Position numbers and translations under genes: made by a program. Source: Antedon mediterranea (taxonomy: Eukaryota; Echinodermata; Crinoidea; Comatulida; Antedonidae). Taken from it: a stretch of 64,000 nt of DNA. The stretch is from NCBI RefSeq assembly GCF_964355755.1, contig NC_092673.1:10547001-10611000 (forward strand), read 5' to 3'. Positions 1-13,100 of the stretch are shown here, one piece after another (positions within the stretch are counted from its first letter, which is position 1; every line of letters begins with the position of its first letter). The notes under the pieces were generated by a model. That model was not told where the DNA came from, searched no databases, and saw only the letters and a list, made by a program, of their open reading frames with translations.

Positions 1-3000
1 TGATCTATCTCTCTCTCTCGCTGATCTATCTCTCTCTCGCTGATCTATCTCTCTCTCGCTGATCTATCTCTCTCTCTCGCTGATCTATCACTCTCTCTCG
101 CTGATCTATCTCTCTCTCTCTCACTGATCTATCTCTCTCTCTCGCTGATCTATCTCTCTCTCGCTGATCTATCTCTCTCGCTGATCTATCTCTCTCTCGC
201 TGATCTATCTCTCTCTCGCTGATCTATCTCTCTCTCGCTGATCTATCTCTCTCTCGCTGATCTATCTCTCTCTCGCTGATCTGTCTCTCTCTCGCTGATC
301 TATCTCTCTCTCGCTGATCTATCTCTCTCTCGCCAATCTATCTCTCTCTCGCTGATCTATCTCTCTCTCGCTTATCTATCTCTCTCTCGCTGATCTACCT
401 CTCTCTCGCTGATATATCTCTCTCTCTTGCTGATCTATCTCTCTCTCGCTGATATATCTCTATCTCGCTGATCTAACTCTCTCGCTGATCTATCTCTCTC
501 TCGCTGATATATCTCTTTCTCGCTGATCTATCTCTCTCTCGCTTATCTATCTCTCTCTCGCTGATCTATCTCTCTCTCGCTGATCTATCTCTTTCTCGCT
601 GATCTATCTCTCTCTCTCGCTGATATATCACTCTCTCTCGCTGATCTATCTCTCTCTCTCGCTGATCTATCTCTCTCTCTCTCGCTGATCTATCTCTCTC
701 TCGCTGATCTATCTCTCTCGCTGATCTATCTCTCTCTCTCGCTGATCTATCTCTCTCTCTCGCTGATCTATCTCTTTCTCGCTGATCTATCTCTCTCTCT
801 CGCTGATCTATCTCTCTCTCGCTGATCTGTCTCTCTCTCGCTGATCTATCTCTCTCTCGCTGATATAACTCTCCCCCGCTGATCTATCTCTCTCTCGCTA
901 ATCTATCTCTCTCTCACTGATCTATCTCTCTCTCTTGCTGATCTATCTCTCTCGCTGATCTATCTCTCTCTCGCTGATCTATCTCTCTCTCGCTGAAATA
1001 TCTCTCTCTCGCTGATCTATCTCTCTCTCGCTGATCTATCTCTCTCTCTCTCGCTGATCTATCACTCTCTCTCGCTGATCTATCTCTCTCTCTCGCTGAT
1101 CTATCTCTCTCTCTCGCTGATCTATCTCTCTCTCGCTGATCTATCTCTCTCGCTGATCTATCTCTCTCTCGCTGATCTATCTCTCTCTCTCTCTCGCTGA
1201 TCTATCTCTCTCTCGCTGAGCTATCTCTCTCTTGCTGATCTATCTCTCTCTCTCGCTGATCTGTCTCTCTCTCGCTGATCTATCTCTCTCTCGCTGATCT
1301 ATCTCTCTCTCGCTGATCTATCTCTCTCTCGTTGATCTATCTCTCTCTCGCTTATCTATCTCTCTCTCGCTGATCTACCTCTCTCCCGCTGATCTATCTC
1401 TCTCTCTCTCGCTGATCTATCTCTCTCTCGCTGATATATCTCTCTCTCGCTGATCTAACTCTCTCGCTGATCTATCTCTCTCTCGCTGATCTATCTCTTT
1501 CTCGCTGATCTATCTCTCTCTCGCTGATCTATCTCTCTCTCGCTGATCTATCTCTCTCTCGCTGATCTATCTCTCTCTCGCTGATCTATCTCTCTCTCGC
1601 TGATCTATCTCTCTCTCGCTGATCTATCTCTCTCTCTCGCTGATCTACCTCTCTCTTGCTGATCTATCTCTCTCTCTCTCGCTGATCTATCTCTCTCTCG
1701 CTGATATATCTCTCTCTCGCTGATCTAACTCTCTCGCTGATCTATCTCTCTCTCGCTGATCTATCTCTTTCTCGCTGATCTATCTCTCTCTCGCTGATCT
1801 ATCTCTCTCTCGCTGATCTATCTCTCTCTCGCTGATCTATCTCTTTCTCGCTGATCTATCTCTCTCTCGCTGATCTATCTCTCTCTCGCTGATCTATCAC
1901 TCTCTCTCGATGATCTATCTCTCTCTCTCTCGCTGATCTATCTCTCTTTCTCGCTGATCTATCTCTCTCTCGCTGATCTATCTCTCTCGCTGATCTATCT
2001 CTCTCTCGCTGATCTATCTCTCTCTCTCTCGATGATCTATCTCTCTCTCGCTGATCTATCTCTCTCTTGCTGATCTATCTCTCTCTCGCCGATCTATCTC
2101 TCTCTCGCTGATCTATCTCTCTCTTGCTGATCTATATCTCTCTCGCTGATCTATCTCTCTCTCGCTGATCTTTCTCTCTCTCTGGCTGATCTATCTCTCT
2201 CTCTCGCTGATCTATCTCTCTCGCTGATCTATCTCTCTCTCGCTGATCTATCTCTCTCTCTCGCTGATCTATCTCTCTCGCTGATCTATCTTTCTCTCGC
2301 TGATCTATCTCTCTCTCTCTCGCGCTGATCTATCTCTCTCTCACTGATCTATCCCTCTCTCGCAGATCCATCTCTCTCTCGCTGATCTATCTCTCTCTCG
2401 CTGATCTATCTCCCTCGCTGTTCTATCTCTCTCTAGTTGATCTATCTCTCTCTCGCTGATCTATCTCTCTCTCGCTGATCTATCTCTCTCTTGCTGATCT
2501 ATCTCTCTCTCTCGCTGATCTATCTCTCTCTCGCTGATCTATCTCTCTCTCTCTTGCTGATCTATCACTCTCTCTCGCTGATCTATCTCTCTCTCGCACT
2601 GATCTATCTCTCTCTCGCTGATATAACTCTCCCTCGCTGATCTATCTCTCTCTTGCTGATCTATCTCTCTCTCTCGCTGATCTATCTCTCTCTCACTGAT
2701 CTATCCCTCTCTCGCAGATCCATCTCTCTCTCGCTGATCTATCTCTCTCTCGCTGATCTATCTCCCTCGCTGTTCTATCTCTCTCTAGTTGATCTATCTC
2801 TCTCTCGCTGATCTATCTCTCTCGCTGATCTATCTCTCTCTCTCGCTGATCTATCTCTCTCTCTCGCTGATCTATCTCTTTCTCGCTGATCTATCTCTCT
2901 CTCTCGCTGATCTATCTCTCTCTCGCTGATCTGTCTCTCTCTCGCTGATCTATCTCTCTCTCGCTGATATAACTCTCCCCCGCTGATCTATCTCTCTCTC

Positions 3001-5260
3001 GCTAATCTATCTCTCTCTCACTGATCTATCTCTCTCTCTTGCTGATCTATCTCTCTCGCTGATCTATCTCTCTCTCGCTGATCTATCTCTCTCTCGCTGA
3101 AATATCTCTCTCTCGCTGATCTATCTCTCTCTCGCTGATCTATCTCTCTCTCTCTCGCTGATCTATCACTCTCTCTCGCTGATCTATCTCTCTCTCTCGC
3201 TGATCTATCTCTCTCTCTCGCTGATCTATCTCTCTCTCGCTGATCTATCTCTCTCGCTGATCTATCTCTCTCTCGCTGATCTATCTCTCTCTCTCTCTCG
3301 CTGATCTATCTCTCTCTCGCTGAGCTATCTCTCTCTTGCTGATCTATCTCTCTCTCTCGCTGATCTGTCTCTCTCTCGCTGATCTATCTCTCTCTCGCTG
3401 ATCTATCTCTCTCTCGCTGATCTATCTCTCTCTCGTTGATCTATCTCTCTCTCGCTTATCTATCTCTCTCTCGCTGATCTACCTCTCTCCCGCTGATCTA
3501 TCTCTCTCTCTCTCGCTGATCTATCTCTCTCTCGCTGATATATCTCTCTCTCGCTGATCTAACTCTCTCGCTGATCTATCTCTCTCTCGCTGATCTATCT
3601 CTTTCTCGCTGATCTATCTCTCTCTCGCTGATCTATCTCTCTCTCGCTGATCTATCTCTCTCTCGCTGATCTATCTCTCTCTCGCTGATCTATCTCTCTC
3701 TCGCTGATCTATCTCTCTCTCGCTGATCTATCTCTCTCTCGCTGATCTACCTCTCTCTTGCTGATCTATCTCTCTCTCTCTCGCTGATCTATCTCTCTCT
3801 CGCTGATATATCTCTCTCTCGCTGATCTAACTCTCTCGCTGATCTATCTCTCTCTCGCTGATCTATCTCTTTCTCGCTGATCTATCTCTCTCTCGCTGAT
3901 CTATCTCTCTCTCGCTGATCTATCTCTCTCTCGCTGATCTATCTCTTTCTCGCTGATCTATCTCTCTCTCGCTGATCTATCTCTCTCTCGCTGATCTATC
4001 ACTCTCTCTCGATGATCTATCTCTCTCTCTCTCGCTGATCTATCTCTCTTTCTCGCTGATCTATCTCTCTCTCGCTGATCTATCTCTCTCGCTGATCTAT
4101 CTCTCTCTCGCTGATCTATCTCTCTCTCTCTCGATGATCTATCTCTCTCTCGCTGATCTATCTCTCTCTTGCTGATCTATCTCTCTCTCGCCGATCTATC
4201 TCTCTCTCGCTGATCTATCTCTCTCTTGCTGATCTATATCTCTCTCGCTGATCTATCTCTCTCTCGCTGATCTTTCTCTCTCTCTGGCTGATCTATCTCT
4301 CTCTCTCGCTGATCTATCTCTCTCGCTGATCTATCTCTCTCTCGCTGATCTATCTCTCTCTCTCGCTGATCTATCTCTCTCGCTGATCTATCTTTCTCTC
4401 GCTGATCTATCTCTCTCTCTCTCGCGCTGATCTATCTCTCTCTCACTGATCTATCCCTCTCTCGCAGATCCATCTCTCTCTCGCTGATCTATCTCTCTCT
4501 CGCTGATCTATCTCCCTCGCTGTTCTATCTCTCTCTAGTTGATCTATCTCTCTCTCGCTGATCTATCTCTCTCTCGCTGATCTATCTCTCTCTTGCTGAT
4601 CTATCTCTCTCTCTCGCTGATCTATCTCTCTCTCGCTGATCTATCTCTCTCTCTCTTGCTGATCTATCACTCTCTCTCGCTGATCTATCTCTCTCTCGCA
4701 CTGATCTATCTCTCTCTCTCTCGCTGATCTATCTCTCTCTCTCGCTGATTTATCTCTCTCTCGCTGATCTATCTCTCTCGCTGATCTATCTCTCTCTATC
4801 TCTGATTTATCTCTCTCGCTGATCAATCTCTCTCGCTGATCTAACTCTCTCGATGATCTATCTCTCTCTCGCTGATCTATCTCTTTCTCGCTGATCTATC
4901 TCTCTCTCGCTGATCTATCTCTCTCTCACTGATCTATCTCTCTCTCGCTGATCTATCTCTCACTCGCTGACATATCTCTCACTCGCTGATCTATCTCTCT
5001 CTCGCTGATCTATCTCTCTCTCGCTGATCTATCTCTCTCGTTGATCTATCTCTCTCGCTGATCTATCTCTCTCTCGCTGATCTATCTCTCTCTCGCTGAT
5101 CTATCTCTCTCGCAGATCTATCTCTTTCTCGCTGATCTATCTCTCTCTCGCTGATCTATCTCTCTCTCTCGCTGATTTATCTCTCTCTCGCTGATCTATC
5201 TCTCTCGCTGATCTATTTCTCTCTCTCTCTGATTTATCTCTCTCTCGATTATCTATCTCT

Positions 5261-6940
5261 CTCTCGCTGATCTACCTCTCTCTCGCTGATCTATCTCTCT
5301 CTCTCGCTGATCTATCTCTCTCTCGCTGATCTATCTCTCTCTCTCTGATCTAACTCTCTCGCTGACCTATCTCTATCTCGCTGATCTATCTCTTTCTCGC
5401 TGATCTATATCTCTCTCGCTGATCTATCTCTCTCTCGCTGATCTATTTCGCTCTCGCTGATCTATCTCTCACTTGCTGATCTATCTCTCACTCTCTGATC
5501 TATCTCTCTCTCGCTGATCTATCTCTCTCTCGCTGATCTATCTCTCTCGTTGATCTATCTCTCTCTCGCTGATCTATCTCTCTCTCGCTGATCTATCTCT
5601 CTCGCTGATCTATCTCTCTCTCGCTGATCTATCTCTCTCTCTCGCTGATCTATCTCACTCTCGCTGATCTATCTCTCTCTCGCTGATCTATCTCTCTGTC
5701 GCTGATCTATCTCTCTCTCGCCGATCTATCTCTCTCTCGCTGATCTATCTCTCTCTTGCTGATCTATATCTCTCTCGCTGATCTATCTCTCTCTCGCTGA
5801 TCTTTCTCTCTCTCTGGCTGATCTATCTCTCTCACTCGCTGATCTATCTCTCTCGCTGATCTATCTCTCTCTCGCTGATCTATCTCTCTCTCTCGCTGAT
5901 CTATCTCTCTCGCTGATCTATCTTTCTCTCGCTGATCTATCTCTCTCTCTCTCGCGCTGATCTATCTCTCTCTCGCTGATCTATCCCTCTCTCGCAGATC
6001 CATCTCTCTCTCGCTGATCTATCTCTCTCTCGCTGATCTATCTCCCTCGCTGTTCTATCTCTCTCTAGTTGATCTATCTCTCTCTCGCTGATCTATCTTT
6101 CTCTCGCTGATCTACCTCTCTCTCGCTGATCTATCTCTCTCTCTCGCTGATCTATCTCTCTCTCGCTGATCTATCTCTCTCTCTCTGATCTAACTCTCTC
6201 GCTGACCTATCTCTATCTCGCTGATCTATCTCTTTCTCGCTGATCTATATCTCTCTCGCTGATCTATCTCTCTCTCGCTGATCTATTTCGCTCTCGCTGA
6301 TCTATCTCTCACTTGCTGATCTATCTCTCACTCTCTGATCTATCTCTCTCTCGCTGATCTATCTCTCTCTCGCTGATCTATCTCTCTCGTTGATCTATCT
6401 CTCTCTCGCTGATCTATCTCTCTCTCGCTGATCTATCTCTCTCGCTGATCTATCTCTCTCTCGCTGATCTATCTCTCTCTCTCGCTGATCTATCTCACTC
6501 TCGCTGATCTATCTCTCTCTCGCTGATCTATCTCTCTCTCGCTGATCTATCTCTCTCTCGCCGATCTATCTCTCTCTCGCTGATCTATCTCTCTCTTGCT
6601 GATCTATATCTCTCTCGCTGATCTATCTCTCTCTCGCTGATCTTTCTCTCTCTCTGGCTGATCTATCTCTCTCACTCGCTGATCTATCTCTCTCGCTGAT
6701 CTATCTCTCTCTCGCTGATCTATCTCTCTCTCTCGCTGATCTATCTCTCTCGCTGATCTATCTTTCTCTCGCTGATCTATCTCTCTCTCTCTCGCGCTGA
6801 TCTATCTCTCTCTCGCTGATCTATCCCTCTCTCGCAGATCCATCTCTCTCTCGCTGATCTATCTCTCTCTCGCTGATCTATCTCCCTCGCTGTTCTATCT
6901 CTCTCTAGTTGATCTATCTCTCTCTCGCTGATCTATCTTT
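5261..6940. repeat. 840-bp higher-order tandem duplication within the satellite
   Basis: The pattern of variant monomers from 5261 to 6100 is repeated from 6101 to 6940 at an offset of exactly 840 bp. Shared markers include the GATCTACC, GACCTATC, GATCTTTC, GGCTGATC and GTTCTATC variants. I noticed single-base differences (for example TCTGTC near 5697 against TCTCTC near 6537). The copies diverge at about 6954. This is a recent segmental duplication inside the array. Confidence 0.85.
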
Positions 6941-7164
6941 CTCTCGCTGATCTATCTCTCTCTTGCTGATCTATCTCTCTCTCTCGCTGATCTATCTCTC
7001 TCTCGCTGATCTATCTCTCTCTCTTGCTGATCTATCACTCTCTCTCGCTGATCTATCTCTCTCTCGCACTGATCTATCTCTCTCTCTCTCGCTGATCTAT
7101 CTCTATCTCTCACTGATCTATCTCTCTCTCGCTGATCTATCTCTCTCTCTCGCTGATCTATCTC

Positions 7165-10100
7165 TAGTTCTCTGTCGCTGATCTGTCTCTAGCTCTCTCT
7201 CGCTGATCTATCTCTCTCTGTCGCTGATCTATCTCTCTCTGTTCGTTATCTATCTCTCTCTGTCGCTGATCTATATCTCTCTGTCGCTGATCTATCTCCC
7301 TCTGTCGCTGATCTATCTCTCTCTGTCGCTGATCTATCTCTCTCTGTCGCTGATCTATCTCTCTATCTCTCTCTCGCTGATCTATCTCTCTCGCTGATCT
7401 ATCTCTCTCTCTCGCTGATCTATCTCCCTCTCGCTGATCTATTTCTCTCTCGCTGATCTATCTCTCTCTCGCTGATCTATCTCTCTCGCTGATCTATCTC
7501 TCTCTCTCTCGCTGATCTATCTCTCTCTCGCTGATCTATCTCTCTCTCGCTGATCTATCTGTCACTCGTTGATCTATCTCTCTCTCGCTGATCTATCTCT
7601 CTCTCTCTCTCTCGCTGATCTATCTCTCTCTCGCTGATCTATCTCTCTCTCGCTGATCTATCTCTCTCTCGCTGATCTATCTCTCTCTCTTGCTGATCTA
7701 TCTCTCTTGCTGATCTATCTCTCTCTCGCTGATCTATCTCTCTCTCTCGCTGATCTATCTCTCTCTCGCTGATCTATCTCTCTCTCGCTGATCTATCTCT
7801 CTCTCTCGCTGATCTATCACTCTCTCTCGCTGATCTATCTCTCTCTCTCACTGATCTATCTCTCTCTCTCGCTGATCTATCTCTCTCTCGCTGATCTATC
7901 TCTCTCGCTGATCTATCTCTCTCTCGCTGATCTATCTCTCTCTCGCTGATCTATCTCTCTCTCGCTGATCTATCTCTCTCTCGCTGATCTATCTCTCTCT
8001 CGCTGATCTGTCTCTCTCTCGCTGATCTATCTCTCTCTCGCTGATCTATCTCTCTCTCGCCGATCTATCTCTCTCTCGCTGATCTATCTCTCTCTCGCTT
8101 ATCTATCTCTCTTTCGCTGATCTACCTCTCTCTCGCTGATATATCTCTCTCTCTTGCTTATCTATCTCTCTCTCGCTGATATATCTCTCTCTCGCTGATC
8201 TAACTCTCTCGCTGATCTATCTCTCTCTCGCTGATATATCTCTTTCTCGCTGATCTATCTCTCTCTCGCTTATCTATCTCTCTCTCGCTGATCTATCTCT
8301 CTCTCGCTGATCTATCTCTCTCTCGCTGATCTATCTCTCTCTCTCTCGCTGATATATCACTCTCTCTCGCTGATCTATCTCTCTCTTTCTCGCTGATCTA
8401 TCTCTCTCTCTCTCTCGCTGATCTATCTCTCTCTCGCTGATCTATCTCTCTCGCTGATCTATCTCTCTCTCTCGCTGATCTATCTCTCTCTCTCGCTGAT
8501 CTATCTCTCTCTCGCTGATCTATCTCTCTCTCTCTCGCTGATCTATCTCTCTCTCGCTGATCTGTCTCTCTCTCGCTGATCTATCTCTCTCTCGCTGATA
8601 TAACTCTCCCCCGCTGATCTATCTCTCTCTCGCTAATCTATCTCTCTCTCACTGATCTATCTCTCTCTCTTGCTGATATATCTCTCTCGCTGATCTATCT
8701 CTCTCTCGCTGATCTATCTCTCTCTCGCTGAAATATCTCTCTCTCGCTGATCTATCTCTCTCTCGCTGATCTATCTCTCTCTCTCTCGCTGATCTATCAC
8801 TCTCTCTCGCTGATCTATCTCTCTCTCTCGCTGATCTATCTCTCTCTCTCGCTGATCTATCTCTCTCTCGCTGATCTATCTCTCTCGCTGATCTATCTCT
8901 CTCTCGCTGATCTATCTCTCTCTCTCGCTGATCTATCTCTCTCTCTCGCTGATCTATCTCTCTCTCGCTGATCTATCTCTCTCTCGCTGATCTATCTCTC
9001 TCTCTCTCTCGCTGATCTATCTCTCTCTCGCTGATCTATCTCTCTCTTGCTGATCTATCTCTCTCTCTCGCTGATCTGTCTCTCTCTCGCTGATCTATCT
9101 CTCTCTCGCTGATCTATCTCTCTCTCGCTGATCTATCTCTCTCTCGTTGATCTATCTCTCTCTCGCTTATCTATCTCTCTCTCGCTGATCTACCTCTCTC
9201 TCGCTGATCTATCTCTCTTTCTCTCGCTGATCTATCTCTCTCTCGCTGATATATCTCTCTCTCGCTGATCTAACTCTCTCGCTGATCTATCTCTCTCTCG
9301 CTGATCTATCTCTTTCTCGCTGATCTATCTCTCTCTCGCTGATCTATCTCTCTCTCGCTGATCTATCTCTCTCTCGCTGATCTATCTCTCTCTCGCTGAT
9401 CTATCTCTCTCTCGCTGATCTATCTCTCTCTCGCTGATCTATCTCTCTCTCGTTGATCTATCTCTCTCTCGCTTATCTATCTCTCTCTCGCTGATCTACC
9501 TCTCTCTTGCTGATCTATCTCTCTCTCTCTCGCTGATCTATCTCTCTCTCGCTGATATATCTCTCTCTCGCTGATCTAACTCTCTCGCTGATCTATCTCT
9601 CTCTCGCTGATCTATCTCTTTCTCGCTGATCTATCTCTCTCTCGCTGATCTATCTCTCTCTCGCTGATCTATCTCTCTCTCGCTGATCTATCTCTTTCTC
9701 GCTGATCTATCTCTCTCTCGCTGATCTATCTCTCTCTCGCTGATCTATCACTCTCTCTCGATGATCTATCTCTCTCTCTCTCGCTGATCTATCTCTCTTT
9801 CTCGCTGATCTATCTCTCTCTCGCTGATCTATCTCTCTCGCTGATCTATCTCTCTCTCGCTGATCTATCTCTCTCTCTCTCGATGATCTATCTCTCTCTC
9901 GCTGATCTATCTCTCTCTTGCTGATCTATCTCTCTCTCGCCGATCTATCTCTCTCTCGCTGATCTATCTCTCTCTTGCTGATCTATATCTCTCTCGCTGA
10001 TCTATCTCTCTCTCGCTGATCTTTCTCTCTCTCTGGCTGATCTATCTCTCTCTCTCGCTGATCTATCTCTCTCGCTGATCTATCTCTCTCTCGCTGATCT

Positions 10101-13100
10101 ATCTCTCTCTCTCGCTGATCTATCTCTCTCGCTGATCTATCTTTCTCTCGCTGATCTATCTCTCTCTCTCTCGCGCTGATCTATCTCTCTCTCGCTGATC
10201 TATCCCTCTCTCGCAGATCCATCTCTCTCTCGCTGATCTATCTCTCTCTCGCTGATCTATCTCCCTCGCTGTTCTATCTCTCTCTAGTTGATCTATCTCT
10301 CTCTCGCTGATCTATCTCTCTCTCGCTGATCTATCTCTCTCTTGCTGATCTATCTCTCTCTCTCGCTGATCTATCTCTCTCTCGCTGATCTATCTCTCTC
10401 TCTCTTGCTGATCTATCACTCTCTCTCGCTGATCTATCTCTCTCTCGCACTGATCTATCTCTCTCTCTCTCGCTGATCTATCTCTATCTCTCACTGATCT
10501 ATCTCTCTCTCTCGCTGATCTATCTCTCTCTCTCGCTGATCTATCTCTAGTTCTCTGTCGCTGATCTGTCTCTAGCTCTCTCTCGCTGATCTATCTCTCT
10601 CTGTCGCTGATCTATCTCTCTCTGTTCGTTATCTATCTCTCTCTGTCGCTGATCTATATCTCTCTGTCGCTGATCTATCTCCCTCTGTCGCTGATCTATC
10701 TCTCTCTGTCGCTGATCTATCTCTCTCTGTCGCTGATCTATCTCTCTATCTCTCTCTCGCTGATCTATCTCTCTCGCTGATCTATCTCTCTCTCGCTGAT
10801 CTATCTCCCTCTCGCTGATCTATTTCTCTCTCTCTGATCTATCTCTCTCTCGCTGATCTATCTCTCTCGCTGATCTATCTCTCTCTCTCTCGCTGATCTA
10901 TCTCTCTCTCGCTGATCTATCTCTCTCTCGCTGATCTATCTGTCACTCGTTGATCTATCTCTCTCTCGCTGATCTATCTCTCTCTCTCTCTCGCTGATCT
11001 ATCTCTCTCTCGCTGATCTATCTCTCTCTCGCTGATCTATCTCTCTCTCGCTGATCTATCTCTCTCTCTCTCGCTGATCTATCTCTCTCGCTGATCTTTC
11101 TCTCTCTCGCTGATCTATCTCTCTCTCTCGCTGATCTATCTCTCTCTCGCTGATCTATCTCTCTCTCGCTGATCTATCTCTCTCTCTCGCTGATCTATCA
11201 CTCTCTCTCGCTGATCTATCTCTCTCTCTCTCACTGATCTATCTCTCTCTCTCGCTGATCTATCTCTCTCTCGCTGATCTATCTCTCTCTCGCTGATCTA
11301 TCTCTCTCGCTGATCTATCTCTCTCTCGCTGATCTATCTCTCTCTCGCTGATCTATCTCTCTCTCGCTGATCTATCTCTCGCTGATCTATCTCTCTCTCG
11401 CTGATCTGTCTCTCTCTCGCTGATCTATCTCTCTCTCGCTGATCTATCTCTCTCTCGCTGATCTATCTCTCTCTCGCTGATCTATCTCTCTCTCGCTTAT
11501 CTATCTCTCTCTCGCTGATCTACCTCTCTCTCGCTGATATATCTCTCTCTCTTGCTGATCTATCTCTCTCTCGCTGATATATCTCTCTCTCGCTAATCTA
11601 TCTCTCTCTCGCTGATATATCTCTTTCTCGCTGATCTATCTCTCTCTCGCTTATCTATCTCTCTCTCGCTGATCTATCTCTCTCTCGCTGATCTATCTCT
11701 CTCTCGCCGATCTATCTCTCTCTCTCGCTGATCTATCTCTCTCTTGCTGATCTATCTCTCTCTCGCCGATCTATCTCTCTCTCGCTGATCTATCTCTCTC
11801 TTGCTGATCTATATCTCTCTCGCTGATCTATCTCTCTCTCGCTGATCTTTCTCTCTCTCTGGCTGATCTATCTCTCTCTCTCGCTGATCTATCTCTCTCG
11901 CTGATCTATCTCTCTCTCGCTGATCTATCTCTCTCTCTCTCGCTGATCTATCTCTCTCGCTGATCTATCTTTCTCTCGCTGATCTATCTCTCTCTCTCTC
12001 GCGCTGATCTATCTCTCTCTCGCTGATCTATCCCTCTCTCGCAGATCCATCTCTCTCTCGCTGATCTATCTCTCTCTCGCTGATCTATCTCCCTCGCTGT
12101 TCTATCTCTCTCTAGTTGATCTATCTCTCTCTCGCTGATCTATCTCTCTCTCGCTGATCTATCTCTCTCTTGCTGATCTATCTCTCTCTCTCGCTGATCT
12201 ATCTCTCTCTCGCTGATCTATCTCTCTCTCTCTTGCTGATCTATCACTCTCTCTCGCTGATCTATCTCTCTCTCGCACTGATCTATCTCTCTCTCTCTCG
12301 CTGATCTATCTCTATCTCTCACTGATCTATCTCTCTCTCTCGCTGATCTATCTCTCTCTCTCGCTGATCTATCTCTAGTTCTCTGTCGCTGATCTGTCTC
12401 TAGCTCTCTCTCGCTGATCTATCTCTCTCTGTCGCTGATCTATCTCTCTCTGTTCGTTATCTATCTCTCTCTGTCGCTGATCTATATCTCTCTGTCGCTG
12501 ATCTATCTCCCTCTGTCGCTGATCTATCTCTCTCTGTCGCTGATCTATCTCTCTCTGTCGCTGATCTATCTCTCTATCTCTCTCTCGCTGATCTATCTCT
12601 CTCGCTGATCTATCTCTCTCTCGCTGATCTATCTCCCTCTCGCTGATCTATTTCTCTCTCGCTGATCTATCTCTCTCTCGCTGATCTATCTCTCTCGCTG
12701 ATCTATCTCTCTCTCTCTCGCTGATCTATCTCTCTCGCTGATCTATCTCTCTCTCTCTCGCTGATCTATCTCTCTCTCGCTGATCTATCTCTCTCTCGCT
12801 GATCTATCTGTCACTCGTTGATCTATCTCTCTCTCGCTGATCTATCTCTCTCTCGCTGATCTATCTCTCTCTCGCTGATCTATCTCTCTCTCTCGCTGAT
12901 CTATCTCTCTCGCTGATCTATCTCTCTCTCGCTGATCTATCTTTCTCTCTCGCTGATCTATCTCTCTCTCGCTGATCTATCTCTCTCTCGCTGATCTATC
13001 TCTCTCTCTCGCTGATCTATCACTCTCTCTCGCTGATCTATCTCTCTCTCTCTCACTGATCTATCTCTCTCTCTCGCTGATCTATCTCTCTCGCTGATCT

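Noticed and set aside
4641-4826. Open frame reading Glu/Arg/Asp repeats
   Set aside because: Pure translation of the 19-bp satellite on the minus strand.
6963-7181. Open frame reading Leu-Ser-Ala-Asp repeats
   Set aside because: Pure translation of the satellite; no start context and no conserved domain.
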